From the NCBI RefSeq assembly GCF_008634025.1, contig NZ_PDCM01000002.1:3311001-3375000 (forward strand): DNA of 64,000 bases. The letters run 5' to 3'. Shown piece after piece: positions 1-10,399 of this stretch (positions are counted from its first letter, which is position 1; every line of letters begins with the position of its first letter). This DNA is from Streptomyces albofaciens JCM 4342 (GTDB lineage: Bacteria; Actinomycetota; Actinomycetes; Streptomycetales; Streptomycetaceae). The notes under the pieces are model-generated. The model worked only from the letters and a program-made list of their open reading frames with translations, searched no databases and was not told where the DNA came from. The position numbers were made by a program, and so were the translations under genes.

Positions 1-1463
1 TTCTTGATGTCCGTCTCGGCGGCGGCCTCGTCCATCAGCTTGTCGAATTCCTTGTTGCTCCACTTGCCGTCGTTGGAGCTGGACCCGGTCTTGTACAGCG
101 GGGTCAGGAAGTTCTCGATGTGCGGGTAGTCCATCTGCCAGCCGGCGCGGAACGGCCCGTTCATCTCGCCCTTGGTGATCTGGTTGCGGAAGTCACCGAA
201 GGTGCCGACCGGGTTGCCCACGCAGGCCTTGTCGTCGCCGAGGACCTTGTTGATGCTGTTGCAGGCCGCGTCCGCCCACTGCTTGTGGGAGTCCTTGTCG
301 GCGTTGTAGCTGATGGTCAGCTTGCCGCCGGGGATGCCGCCGCCCTCTTCGATGAGCTTCTTGGCCTCGGTCGGGTTGTAGGTGCAGACGTCACCGCAGA
401 GGTTCTTGTCGTAACCGTTGGCCTCGCCGAGCACCGGAGAGGTGAGGTCGACCATCGGTGTACGGGTGCCGTTGTAGATCTTCTCCGTGATGCTCTTGCG
501 GTCGATCGCCATGGAGATGCCCTTGCGGACCTTCTCCATGCCCGGCTTGTTCCACTCGGGCTTGTAGAACGGGAAGGTGACGGCCTGGTAGAGACCCGCG
601 GGCTGGGTGTGGTAGTTGCCCTTGAGGTCGTTCTTGGCGTTCTTGATCTGCTCCGCCGGGATGTCGTCGTTGACATCGAGGTTGCCGGCCTGGAGGGCGG
701 CGTACGCGGCGTTGGAGTCGGTGAAGACCTGGAGCAGTACGCCCTTGTTCTGCGGCTTGTGGTCACCGGTGTAGTACTTGTTCGGGACGAGCTTCATCAG
801 CTTGCCCCGCTCGTACGAGTCCACGGCGTACGGGCCGTTGCCGACCGGCTTCTTCAGGTATTCCTCGTGCTTGTCGAAGAACATCTTGGGCAGCGGCGAG
901 AACGCCTTGTAGCCCAGGCGGACCGGCCAGGTGCCGAACTTCTTGCTGAGCTTGACGGTGAAGGTGGTGTCGTCCACGACCTTCAGGCCCGACAGCGTCT
1001 GGGCGGTCGGCTTGCCCTCCTCCGGGGAGGTCTTGTCGTAGCCCTCGATGTCGGAGAAGAAGTAGGCGTTCTTCTGCTTGTTGGTGGCCAGCGCCGCGTA
1101 GTTCCAGGCGTCCACGAACGACTTGGCCGTGAGCGGCTCGCCGTTGGAGAACTTCAGGCCCTTCTTCAGCTTGATGGTGAAGTTCTGGGCGTCGGAGGTC
1201 TCGATCGACTCGGCGGCGGCGTTCTTCGCCTCGCCGGTCTTCGGGTCGTACTCCTTCAGATTCATGAAGATCTGGTCCAGCACCTTGCCGCCGAGCACCT
1301 CGTTGGTGTTCGCGGGCTCCAGCGGGTTCTGCGGGTCTCCCCAGTTGGCCCGGACGAAGCCGGCCTCGGCACCCGAACTACCGCTGCTTCCACCGCATGC
1401 CGTCGCCGACAGGGCGATGGCTATCGCCCCTGCGATCCAGGTGGCGCTCTTGGCACCGCGCAT
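1..1463 (-). CDS. Oligopeptide ABC transporter substrate-binding lipoprotein (truncated by window edge)
   Basis: Extracellular solute-binding protein family 5 (DppA/OppA/BldKB-like), which captures peptides for import. The ATG at 1463 has GAGGAGG 7 nt upstream. The N-terminus is a lipoprotein signal peptide (MRGAKSATWIAGA, then a hydrophobic core) ending in ATAC-GG, so Cys23 or so would be lipidated. After a Gly/Ser linker come typical family motifs: LKKGLKFSNGEPLTAKSF, a GNGPY turn, and FTDSNAAYAALQAGNLDV. About 487 residues are visible; the C-terminus and stop lie beyond base 1. The N-terminus resembles the Streptomyces BldKB type, but paralogues exist and the permease and ATPase genes are not in view, so a BldK assignment would be inference. 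The gene points away from typA and has its own upstream region. Confidence 0.9.
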   Translation of the reverse strand, partial: MRGAKSATWIAGAIAIALSATACGGSSGSSGAEAGFVRANWGDPQNPLEPANTNEVLGGKVLDQIFMNLKEYDPKTGEAKNAAAESIETSDAQNFTIKLKKGLKFSNGEPLTAKSFVDAWNYAALATNKQKNAYFFSDIEGYDKTSPEEGKPTAQTLSGLKVVDDTTFTVKLSKKFGTWPVRLGYKAFSPLPKMFFDKHEEYLKKPVGNGPYAVDSYERGKLMKLVPNKYYTGDHKPQNKGVLLQVFTDSNAAYAALQAGNLDVNDDIPAEQIKNAKNDLKGNYHTQPAGLYQAVTFPFYKPEWNKPGMEKVRKGISMAIDRKSITEKIYNGTRTPMVDLTSPVLGEANGYDKNLCGDVCTYNPTEAKKLIEEGGGIPGGKLTISYNADKDSHKQWADAACNSINKVLGDDKACVGNPVGTFGDFRNQITKGEMNGPFRAGWQMDYPHIENFLTPLYKTGSSSNDGKWSNKEFDKLMDEAAAETDIK

Positions 1464-1665
1464 GGGACTGCCTCCTCATGAGTCCATTCACTTCATGGAA
1501 AGGAGCTGCCCGCAGCTGACACCCCTGACAGCCAGCGACCAGCCCCTGCTGCTCGTGAGTCGGCGCTCCCCACAGCGCGTGACCCATTGACCCGAGCTCA
1601 ATGCCCCCCAGTCTCAGTCACCTTCGCCCCATAAACCACGTGTAAGGGGTCTCGGTTTGGTCACA

Positions 1666-1693
1666 TCCGGTTTCCGGAAGTTCGGAATCCGGA
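1666..1693. promoter_or_regulatory. Nested inverted repeat upstream of the peptide-binding lipoprotein
   Basis: TCCGG (1666-1670) pairs with CCGGA (1689-1693), and TTCCG (1672-1676) with CGGAA (1683-1687). Both share the centre 1679.5. The site lies about 200 bp before the ATG at 1463 in the 474-bp gap to typA and could be an operator. No binding family is recognised. The rest of the gap (1464-1853) shows nothing else that can be called. Confidence 0.35.
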
Positions 1694-1853
1694 CAAAACA
1701 AACCATCCAGACGGTAACGAAACGGACTGTCGGTGCACCACGTCGCGATCTTCGTCCGCAATTCGGACTCACCATGGCCGGATCGCAACCCAAATCTTGT
1801 TGACTCATTGCGATCAATTGCGATATCGGCCGCGCCAGAACGGGAAACGGAAA

Positions 1854-1886
1854 GCGCCCCACCGGACGGTGAATCCGGTGGGGCGC
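1854..1886 (-). terminator. Strong hairpin terminator downstream of typA
   Basis: A perfect 13-bp stem, GCGCCCCACCGGA (1854-1866) with TCCGGTGGGGCGC (1874-1886), and a 7-nt loop. It lies about 50 bp past the typA stop. There is no T-tract, as is common in Streptomyces. It may also insulate the lipoprotein promoter region. Confidence 0.8.
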
Positions 1887-1937
1887 TCTCGGAGCGTAAT
1901 CGCCGCTCGTACGCCGGAGGTTACCCGGCGTGACGGA

Positions 1938-3842
<1,905 letters not shown>

Positions 3843-4201
3843 ACTGCGGCGCTTCTCCCGGATCGTGGATGGCGGCACGTACGGTCCGGTACGTGTGCCT
3901 GCCGGGCATGAAGACGCCACGGCCTCACCCCATGGTACGTGGCTGGCGCGGCGTCGGCCGCCCCAGGTCGCTCGGACCGGCCCTGACCTGCGGCGATGCA
4001 AATCCGAACGGGCATCCCGCACGGGTTGGGCACCTGCCGTTCCCCGCCCGGCCGGACGCGTGACGGGTGGGCGTCACCGTACGCCACGGGTCCGTGCGGC
4101 GGGGGGGGGGGACGTACGGCGGCGGGACGTACGGCGGCGGGACGTACGCCCCGGACGATCACCCGGGGCGGCCGTCCCGCCCTGTCACTCGTAGCCCGCC
4201 G
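3843..4201. other. Intergenic region with G11 tract and 15-bp tandem repeat
   Basis: This 359-bp gap lies upstream of typA and downstream of the second lipoprotein. It holds a run of 11 G (4101-4111), directly followed by 15-bp repeats GACGTACGGCGGCGG at 4111-4125 and 4126-4140, and a partial third copy from 4141. CGTAC-containing words recur throughout. No gene or RNA was recognised. Confidence 0.7.
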
Positions 4202-6595
4202 TCAGCTCTTCTTGTAGCCGATGTCCTGGTAGCGCGGCGTCGAGAAGCCGAAGGCTCCCGCGTTGACCAGGTTCTTCTTCGCGGCGACCACCTCGGGGCG
4301 CTGGTAGAGCGGCACCGAGCCGGCCGCCGCCCAGATCCGGGCGTCGGCGCGCTCGACCAGTTCGCGGGACGCGTCCTCGTCCAGTTCGGCCGCCGCTTGG
4401 TCGAAGAGCTGGTCGATGTGGTCGGTGCCGACCCGGGTGTAGTTCTGTTCGACGGTCAGGCTGCCGTCGGCGGCTGGCTGCGGCTTGGCGTAGATCGGAC
4501 GGCCGTCGGTGGCCGGGTAGGCGGAGCCGGGCCAGGTGTAGAGCGCCAGGTCGAAGTCGCCGGCGGCGATGTGGTCCTCGAAGTAGCTCTTGTCCGGCAC
4601 CTTCTGGACGACGGTCTGCACCCCGATCCGGGCGAGCATCCCGGAGATCCGGTCGGCGACGGTGCGCAGCCGCTCGGAGCCGGGCCCGTCCGGCAGCACG
4701 AAGCGCAGGGCGAGCGGCTTGCCGTCCTTCTTCACGGCCGCGGCCGGGCCGCCCGCGGCGGGGTCGGCCGGGCCGGCGAGCGCCAGGGCGTCCGCGCCGA
4801 CCGGCTTGCCGTCCGCCGCCCGGCCCGCCCCGTCCGGTCCGTCGGGCGTCCGTACGCCGCCGGGCGCGGGGGCCACCTCGATCATCTCGGCGGCGCTCAG
4901 CGCGTTGGCCGCCAGCATCTCGTAGCGCCGGTAGTCCGCGTACGCGGCGGTGGCCGTGTCGCCCTCCGCGGTGGTGCGCCGGTCGGCGGCGGCGGTCTTG
5001 TAGAAGACGGCGCTCTGCCGCAGCAGCGTGGACCGCTGGAGGTCGGCGGACCGCACACCGGCCGAGGACAGCGGCGTCGTCGGTACGGAGACCCGGACCA
5101 CGTCGCCGCCCTTCTCGTCGTCGTGGCCGGCGTCCACCTTCTTGTCCGGCTTCTGCGGCTGGGCCGTACCGCCCGGCGCGCGCCAGCCCGCGTCCGCCAG
5201 CATCGCCCGCGCGGCCCCGGTGTCCGGTCCACCGAGGGCGTCGCTGTGGTCCGCGTAGCCGGGCTGGCCCGCCATCAGCAGGTGGCTGCCGAGCGGGCGG
5301 TTCGGCAGGCCGAGCGGCTTGAGCACACTGTCGGCCAGCTTCTGCCGGTCGATGGCGCGGGCCACCGCGCGGCGCACCCGGTCGTCGTTGAGCGGATCGA
5401 CGCTGCCGTTGAGGGCGAGCTGTGTGTAGGCGGGTTCGAGGGCCTTGCGGACGGTGTAGCCGCGCAGCGCCTGCTGCTCGGCGGTGGCCGCGCGGCGCGG
5501 CGGTACGTCGTCGCCACCGGGGGCCGGGGAGCGCTCGGCGTCATCCCCCGCGCCCTCCGCGCGCCCGGCTTGCGAGGCACCGTCGGGCGCCCCGGCGCCC
5601 GGCGAGCCCGAGCCGACACCGGGTGAACCGGCGTCGGGCGCCCCGGCGCCCGGCGATCCGCCCTTCCGGGACCCGGTCCCCGCCGCCCCGGACGGCGCCG
5701 GCCGCCCCGCCGCGGTGATCTTGCGGGCGTCCTCCGGGTCCACCTCGGCCAGGTCGAGCGTCCCGGCGGCCAGCGCGGCGGCCCGCCTGTCGCGCGGCAC
5801 CGCCGTCAGCACCACCTTGTCCAGCTTGGCGGGCGCGCCCCACCACTTCGGGTCGCGGGCGAGGGTGAGGGTGCCCGCCTGCTCGTCACGGCCTTGCACC
5901 GCGAACGGCCCGGCCGTCTCCTTCAGCTGTTCGCGCGCGCTGTCGTTGAAGGCGCGCGCGTCGCCCATCACGCTCTTCGGGTACAGCGGCGTGAACAGCG
6001 ACTTCCAGTCCGCGTACGGCTTGGCGAAGGTGACCTTGACCTCGCGCGCGCTGCCGCCCCGCTCGACCTTCTCGATCCGGTCGTACCCGGCGTTGCGCGC
6101 GCTCCAGTACGCGTTGTCCTTGCCACGCAGCGCGTTCCACTGGGCGGCGAAGTCCTCCGGGCCGACGGCGCGTCCGTCGCTCCACCGGGCCTTCGGGTTG
6201 ATCTTGTAGACGACGGTCTGGCGGGGCTCGCGGTCGGTGACGTCGGCGGCGGCCAGGTAGTCCGGGTTGCGCTGCGGGCGGCCGCGCTGGTCCAGGGTGA
6301 ACAGCCGGGGCAGTACGGCGTCGGTGACGCGCCGCGTGGCGGCGTCCGCGCGCGCCTGGAAGGCGTTCAGGGTGCCGGGCATGGCGTCCACCGCCCAGCG
6401 CAGCGTGCCGCCCTGGCGCACCCGGTCGCGGGCCGCGGCGGCGATGTCCTGGGTGCCGGGGGCGGCTTCCCCGGTGTCGTCGCCCCCGCCGCAGCCGGTC
6501 AGCACCGGCAGCGGCAGCAGCACTCCCGCGGCGAGGAGCGCGGCGCGGCGGCGCCTGCGGCAGGCCGCGCCGCCTGGCCTGACGGGGTGGGTCAT
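4202..6595 (-). CDS. ABC transporter family substrate-binding lipoprotein, large form
   Basis: Family 5 solute-binding protein of 797 aa, well above the usual 520-600. The signal peptide ends in LPVLTGC, a canonical lipobox, so the mature protein should be membrane-anchored. The first lobe has GGTLRWAVDAMPGTLNAF, WSDGRAVGPEDFAAQWNAL and TFAKPYADWKSLF. The extra length comes largely from a Gly/Pro/Ser/Ala-rich insert at about residues 290-360, with repeats of GSPGAGAPD, and a second poor-complexity stretch near 500-570. The ATG at 6595 or the GTG at 6598 both sit behind GGAGGTAACC. The family includes mycobacterial LpqW, which acts in lipoglycan synthesis rather than import, so transport is not certain. 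No permease genes adjoin it. Confidence 0.85.
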   Translation of the reverse strand: MTHPVRPGGAACRRRRRAALLAAGVLLPLPVLTGCGGGDDTGEAAPGTQDIAAAARDRVRQGGTLRWAVDAMPGTLNAFQARADAATRRVTDAVLPRLFTLDQRGRPQRNPDYLAAADVTDREPRQTVVYKINPKARWSDGRAVGPEDFAAQWNALRGKDNAYWSARNAGYDRIEKVERGGSAREVKVTFAKPYADWKSLFTPLYPKSVMGDARAFNDSAREQLKETAGPFAVQGRDEQAGTLTLARDPKWWGAPAKLDKVVLTAVPRDRRAAALAAGTLDLAEVDPEDARKITAAGRPAPSGAAGTGSRKGGSPGAGAPDAGSPGVGSGSPGAGAPDGASQAGRAEGAGDDAERSPAPGGDDVPPRRAATAEQQALRGYTVRKALEPAYTQLALNGSVDPLNDDRVRRAVARAIDRQKLADSVLKPLGLPNRPLGSHLLMAGQPGYADHSDALGGPDTGAARAMLADAGWRAPGGTAQPQKPDKKVDAGHDDEKGGDVVRVSVPTTPLSSAGVRSADLQRSTLLRQSAVFYKTAAADRRTTAEGDTATAAYADYRRYEMLAANALSAAEMIEVAPAPGGVRTPDGPDGAGRAADGKPVGADALALAGPADPAAGGPAAAVKKDGKPLALRFVLPDGPGSERLRTVADRISGMLARIGVQTVVQKVPDKSYFEDHIAAGDFDLALYTWPGSAYPATDGRPIYAKPQPAADGSLTVEQNYTRVGTDHIDQLFDQAAAELDEDASRELVERADARIWAAAGSVPLYQRPEVVAAKKNLVNAGAFGFSTPRYQDIGYKKS

Positions 6596-6598
6596 CAC

Positions 6599-7099
6599 GG
6601 TTACCTCCGGGGCTCGCCCGCGCCGGGCCACCGCGGCGGGCCGCGGGGCCACGGATCACGTTCGGCCGACTTTGCGGCTCATCACACCTATGGCTCCACC
6701 ACTGAAGGCGACCGGCCCCGGTGCGCGCGGGCGACACGTCGGCCACGGCCGGGAAGGCCACCCGCCCGGCCCAACCGCGCGCGCTCCGGCGGCGGTCCCG
6801 GTGCGCGCGCGACCTCGTACGCGAGACCGTCCGGCCCCGGCCGTACGGGCCGCGCGAGGGGAGAGCGTACGGGCCGGCGCCCGCGGGCGTACACGCCGCC
6901 GTACAAACGCACGTCCCGCGGTACGGCACGACGGCGCACACCTGCCGAAACACGCCGGTCCGGTTCCGCAATCGCGGCAGATCCCTTCCCAATCGCGACT
7001 GTGACGCGCGACACTCGCAGGCGCACGCCGCTGCACCCGGGCCGGCGCCCGGGGCCGCGCGGAACGGTGCCGACCACACCCGCGGAGGTGAGGCAAGTC
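6599..7099. other. Divergent intergenic region before the sdh cluster
   Basis: This 500-bp gap lies between the lipoprotein (leftward) and the coiled-coil/sdh genes (rightward). It is rich in CGTACGGG-type words between 6780 and 6940. Near its right end is an imperfect direct repeat, AATCGCGGCAGATCCCTTCC and AATCGCGACTG (about 6970-7000). Promoters for both sides are expected here, but none can be placed confidently. Confidence 0.4.
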
Positions 7100-7417
7100 A
7101 TGTCACTTCAGGACGACCTGACGGCTGTTCAGCGCAACTTGGACGATCTGGAACGGTCGGTCGGACGACTGGAGCAACAGGTCGGCGGCGGCCTGGACAT
7201 ACGCCGCGTGCGCAGCGACACGGATCATTTGCGCGAAAGCCTGCGACTGCTGCGGGAGGGCGCCGCCGGACCGGCCCGCGAGCGGCCCGCGGGCGCCGGG
7301 CCCGCCCCCGTACCGGGCCCCGAGATCGTGATCATCCCGGACACGCCGTATGACACCGCCCTGTGGGCCGGCGCGGAGGACGAGGGGCTCGGTTCCCTCG
7401 GCCGCCGGACGCCGTAG
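7100..7417 (+). CDS. Small coiled-coil protein preceding the sdh operon
   Basis: A 105-residue protein starting at ATG 7100, with GGAGGTGAGG 6-7 nt upstream. Residues 1-55 (QDDLTAVQRNLDDLERSVGR and the following heptads) have regular Leu/Ile/Val spacing and high charge, typical of a short dimeric coiled coil. A Pro/Ala/Gly linker follows, then a short conserved-looking tail (EIVIIPDTPYDTALWAGAED). There is no signal peptide, membrane segment or cysteine. No family is recognised. It lies 85 bp before the succinate dehydrogenase anchor gene on the same strand. Co-transcription and an assembly or regulatory role for SDH are possible but inferred only from position. Confidence 0.7.
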   Translation: MSLQDDLTAVQRNLDDLERSVGRLEQQVGGGLDIRRVRSDTDHLRESLRLLREGAAGPARERPAGAGPAPVPGPEIVIIPDTPYDTALWAGAEDEGLGSLGRRTP

Positions 7418-7426
7418 GGCACGCCC

Positions 7427-7458
7427 CCGTACCGCCGCTGAGCCGTACCGCCGCTGAG
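7427..7458 (+). repeat. 16-bp direct repeat between the coiled-coil gene and the sdh anchor gene
   Basis: CCGTACCGCCGCTGAG occurs twice in tandem (7427-7442 and 7443-7458), just after the stop of the small gene. It is an exact duplication with no apparent function. Confidence 0.85.
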
Positions 7459-7501
7459 CGCCACCCGTCCCACCCCAGACAGCCGTCCACGGAGACCGAC
7501 G

Positions 7502-8362
7502 TTGGCCACTGGCACCGAACCCCAACCGCATACCGACGCACGCGGCGCGAACGGCGCGTCCGGCCCGTACAGCGCCGGAGTGCACGCCCCTTCGCGCGCC
7601 GCGATTCCCGCCCGCCACCTGCGCACCGACCGCTGGTGGCTGTACCCCGCCACGACCGCGGCGGGACTGTTCGCCTTCGTCGTCTACTCGACGTGGCGGG
7701 CGTTCGCGAACGCGGACTACTACGCCGCGCCCTACGTCTCGCCGTTCTACTCGCCGTGCCTGGCGGAGAACTGCCACCCGATGCGCGGCGGCCCGAACTG
7801 GGAGGTGTTCGGCAGCTGGTGGGGCCTGTCCCCCGCGCTGCTGATCCTGATCTTCCCGCTGGGCTTCCGGCTGACCTGCTACTACTACCGCAAGGCGTAC
7901 TACCGCGGCTTCTGGGCCTCGCCGCCCGCCTGCGCGGTCGCCGAGCCGCACAAGAAGTACACCGGCGAGACCCGCTTCCCGCTGATCCTCCAGAACATCC
8001 ACCGCTACTTCTTCTACTTCGCGGTGATCGTGGCGGGCATCCTCACCTACGACACGGTGCTCACCTTCCGCAACGCGGACTACGAGTGGGGCCACATGGG
8101 CCTGGGCACCCTGGTCTTCCTCGTCAACATCGTGCTGATCTGGGCGTACACGCTCTCCTGCCACTCCTGCCGGCACATCGTCGGCGGCCGGCTGCGGCAC
8201 TTCTCCAAACACCCGGTGCGCTACCGCCTGTGGGGCTGGGTCGGCAAGCTCAACGCACGGCACGCGGCGCTCGCCTGGGCCTCGCTGATCAGCGTGGCCG
8301 CCGCCGACTTCTATGTCTTCCTGCTCGCCACCGGGGTCTTCGACGACCCGCGGTTCTTCTAG
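7502..8362 (+). CDS. Succinate dehydrogenase membrane-anchor (cytochrome b-type) subunit
   Basis: Integral membrane subunit expected to anchor SdhA/SdhB and pass electrons to menaquinone. The protein is 286 aa starting at TTG 7502, with GGAG 8 nt upstream; an internal GTG is a weaker alternative. A disordered N-terminus of about 40 residues is followed by five hydrophobic segments: WLYPATTAAGLFAFVVYSTW, LSPALLILIFPLGF, RYFFYFAVIVAGILTY, GTLVFLVNIVLIWAY and LISVAAADFYVFLLA. Histidines inside or near helices (NIHRYFF, SCHSCRHIVGG) are plausible haem ligands. It sits 12 bp upstream of sdhA in a tight operon. The sequence belongs to the actinobacterial single-anchor type rather than the E. coli SdhC/SdhD pair. 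Confidence 0.85.
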   Translation: MATGTEPQPHTDARGANGASGPYSAGVHAPSRAAIPARHLRTDRWWLYPATTAAGLFAFVVYSTWRAFANADYYAAPYVSPFYSPCLAENCHPMRGGPNWEVFGSWWGLSPALLILIFPLGFRLTCYYYRKAYYRGFWASPPACAVAEPHKKYTGETRFPLILQNIHRYFFYFAVIVAGILTYDTVLTFRNADYEWGHMGLGTLVFLVNIVLIWAYTLSCHSCRHIVGGRLRHFSKHPVRYRLWGWVGKLNARHAALAWASLISVAAADFYVFLLATGVFDDPRFF

Positions 8363-8374
8363 GAAGGGTGCCTG

Positions 8375-10399
8375 GTGATGACGCAGCTGGACCGGCAGGA
8401 GTGGGACGTCGTCGTGGTGGGCGCGGGCGGGGCCGGGCTGCGCGCCGCCATCGAGGCCCGGGAGCAGGGCATGCGGACGGCGGTGATCTGCAAGTCGCTG
8501 TTCGGCAAGGCGCACACGGTCATGGCCGAGGGCGGCATCGCGGCCAGCATGGGCAACGTCAACGAGGGCGACAACTGGCGGGTCCACTTCCGCGACACCA
8601 TGCGCGGCGGCAAGTTCCTCAACCACTGGCGGATGGCGGAGCTGCACGCCCGCGAGGCGCCGCAGCGGGTCTGGGAGCTGGAGACCTGGGGCGCCCTGTT
8701 CGACCGCACCCCGGACGGGCGGATCTCGCAGCGCAACTTCGGCGGCCACGAATACCCGCGCCTGGCGCACGTCGGCGACCGTACGGGCCTGGAGCTGATC
8801 CGTACCCTCCAGCAGAAGATCGTCTCCCTCCAGCAGGAGGACGAACGGGAGCTCGGCGCCCATGACGCCCGGTTGAAGGTCTTCCAGGAGTGCACCGTCA
8901 CCCGCGTCCTGAAGGACGGCGACCGGGTCGCGGGCACCTTCTGCTACGAGCGGGAGTCCGGCCGCTTCTTCGTCCTCCAGGCGCCGTCCGTGGTGCTGGC
9001 CACCGGTGGCATCGGCAAGTCCTTCAAGGTGACCTCCAACTCCTGGGAGTACACCGGTGACGGGCACGCGCTCGCGCTGCTCGCCGGGGCGCCGCTGATC
9101 AACATGGAGTTCGTCCAGTTCCACCCGACGGGCATGGTCTGGCCGCCGTCCGTCAAGGGCATCCTCGTCACCGAGTCGGTCCGCGGCGACGGCGGGGTGC
9201 TGCGCAACAGCGACGGCAAGCGCTTCATGTTCGACTACATCCCGGACGTATTCAAGGAGAAGTACGCGCAGTCCGAGGCCGAGGGCGACCGCTGGTACGA
9301 CGACCCGGACCACAACCGCCGCCCGCCCGAGCTGCTCCCCCGCGACGAGGTCGCGCGGGCCATCAACGCCGAGGTCAAGGCGGGCCGCGGCTCCCCGCAC
9401 GGCGGTGTCTTCCTGGACGTGTCCACCCGGATGCCGGCCGAGGTGATCCGGCGGCGGCTGCCGTCCATGCACCACCAGTTCAAGGAGCTGGCGGACGTGG
9501 ACATCACCGCCGAGGCGATGGAGGTCGGGCCGACCTGCCACTACGTGATGGGCGGCGTGGAGGTCGATCCGGACACCGCGGCGGCCACCGGCGTCCCGGG
9601 CCTGTTCGCCGCCGGCGAGGTGGCCGGCGGCATGCACGGCTCCAACCGGCTCGGCGGCAACTCCCTGTCCGACCTGCTGGTCTTCGGCCGCCGGGCGGGC
9701 CTGTACGCGGCCGAGTACGCGCGCTCGCAGTCCGTACGGCCCACCGCCGACCCGCTCCAGCTCGACGCGGCCGAGGCGGAGGCGCTGCGGCCGTTCAGCG
9801 CCGAGGGGCCGGACGCGGACCACGCCGGCCGCCCGGCCGAGAACCCGTACACCCTCCACCAGGAACTCCAGCAGTCGATGAACGACCTGGTGGGCATCAT
9901 CCGCAAGCAGGGCGAGATGGAAGAGGCCCTGGAACGCCTCGCCGACCTGCGGGTACGGGCCCGGCGGGCCGGGGTCGAGGGCCACCGGCAGTACAACCCC
10001 GGCTGGCACCTGGCCATCGACCTGCGCAACATGCTGCTGGTCAGCGAGTGCGTGGCGCGTGCGGCGCTGGAGCGTACGGAGTCCCGCGGCGGGCACACCC
10101 GGGACGACTACCCGGAGATGGACCGGCGCTGGCGCCGGGTCAACCTGGTCTGCGAACTGGCCGACGGCGGCCCGGACTCCCCGCCGCAGGACCCGGCCAC
10201 CGGGCAGATCCGCCTCACCCGCCGCCGGACCCCGCCGATCCGGCCCGACCTGCTGGAGCTGTTCGAGCGGGACGAGCTGGCGAAGTACCTGGCGGAAGCG
10301 GAACTGACGGCGGCGGCCGCGGGGACGGCCGAGGCGGCGCCTCCCGGGCCGGGGGTGCCGGCCGCCGGAACGACGGACGACGAGGAGACGAGCCGGTGA
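8375..10399 (+). CDS. sdhA: Succinate dehydrogenase/fumarate reductase flavoprotein subunit
   Basis: Catalytic FAD subunit that oxidises succinate to fumarate in the TCA cycle. The protein is 674 aa. VVVVGAGGAGLRAAIEARE near the N-terminus is the dinucleotide-binding fold. KAHTVMAEGGIAASMGN holds the histidine to which FAD is covalently attached in the family. Further motifs are MEFVQFHPTG, TESVRGDGG and YVMGGVEVD. GTG 8375 and ATG 8378 are adjacent in-frame starts; AGGAAGG lies 7 nt before the GTG. The stop overlaps the start of sdhB (GTGA), indicating translational coupling. The C-terminal 50 residues are Ala/Glu-rich and probably disordered. Confidence 0.96.
   Translation: MMTQLDRQEWDVVVVGAGGAGLRAAIEAREQGMRTAVICKSLFGKAHTVMAEGGIAASMGNVNEGDNWRVHFRDTMRGGKFLNHWRMAELHAREAPQRVWELETWGALFDRTPDGRISQRNFGGHEYPRLAHVGDRTGLELIRTLQQKIVSLQQEDERELGAHDARLKVFQECTVTRVLKDGDRVAGTFCYERESGRFFVLQAPSVVLATGGIGKSFKVTSNSWEYTGDGHALALLAGAPLINMEFVQFHPTGMVWPPSVKGILVTESVRGDGGVLRNSDGKRFMFDYIPDVFKEKYAQSEAEGDRWYDDPDHNRRPPELLPRDEVARAINAEVKAGRGSPHGGVFLDVSTRMPAEVIRRRLPSMHHQFKELADVDITAEAMEVGPTCHYVMGGVEVDPDTAAATGVPGLFAAGEVAGGMHGSNRLGGNSLSDLLVFGRRAGLYAAEYARSQSVRPTADPLQLDAAEAEALRPFSAEGPDADHAGRPAENPYTLHQELQQSMNDLVGIIRKQGEMEEALERLADLRVRARRAGVEGHRQYNPGWHLAIDLRNMLLVSECVARAALERTESRGGHTRDDYPEMDRRWRRVNLVCELADGGPDSPPQDPATGQIRLTRRRTPPIRPDLLELFERDELAKYLAEAELTAAAAGTAEAAPPGPGVPAAGTTDDEETSR

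Noticed and set aside
120..1481. Long open frame on the plus strand opposite the first lipoprotein
   Set aside because: Its protein is Val/Leu/Arg/Gly-rich low-complexity with no motifs; it is the antisense shadow of a high-GC gene. The minus frame has a signal peptide, lipobox and family motifs.
1614..1862. 82-codon minus-strand frame in the typA-lipoprotein gap
   Set aside because: No ribosome site, AT-rich composition for a gene here, no motif, and it overlaps an inverted repeat and the typA terminator.
7103..10096. 997-codon minus-strand frame across the sdh genes
   Set aside because: Opposite strand of sdhC/sdhA, whose motifs are unambiguous; His/Arg/Val-rich without domains.
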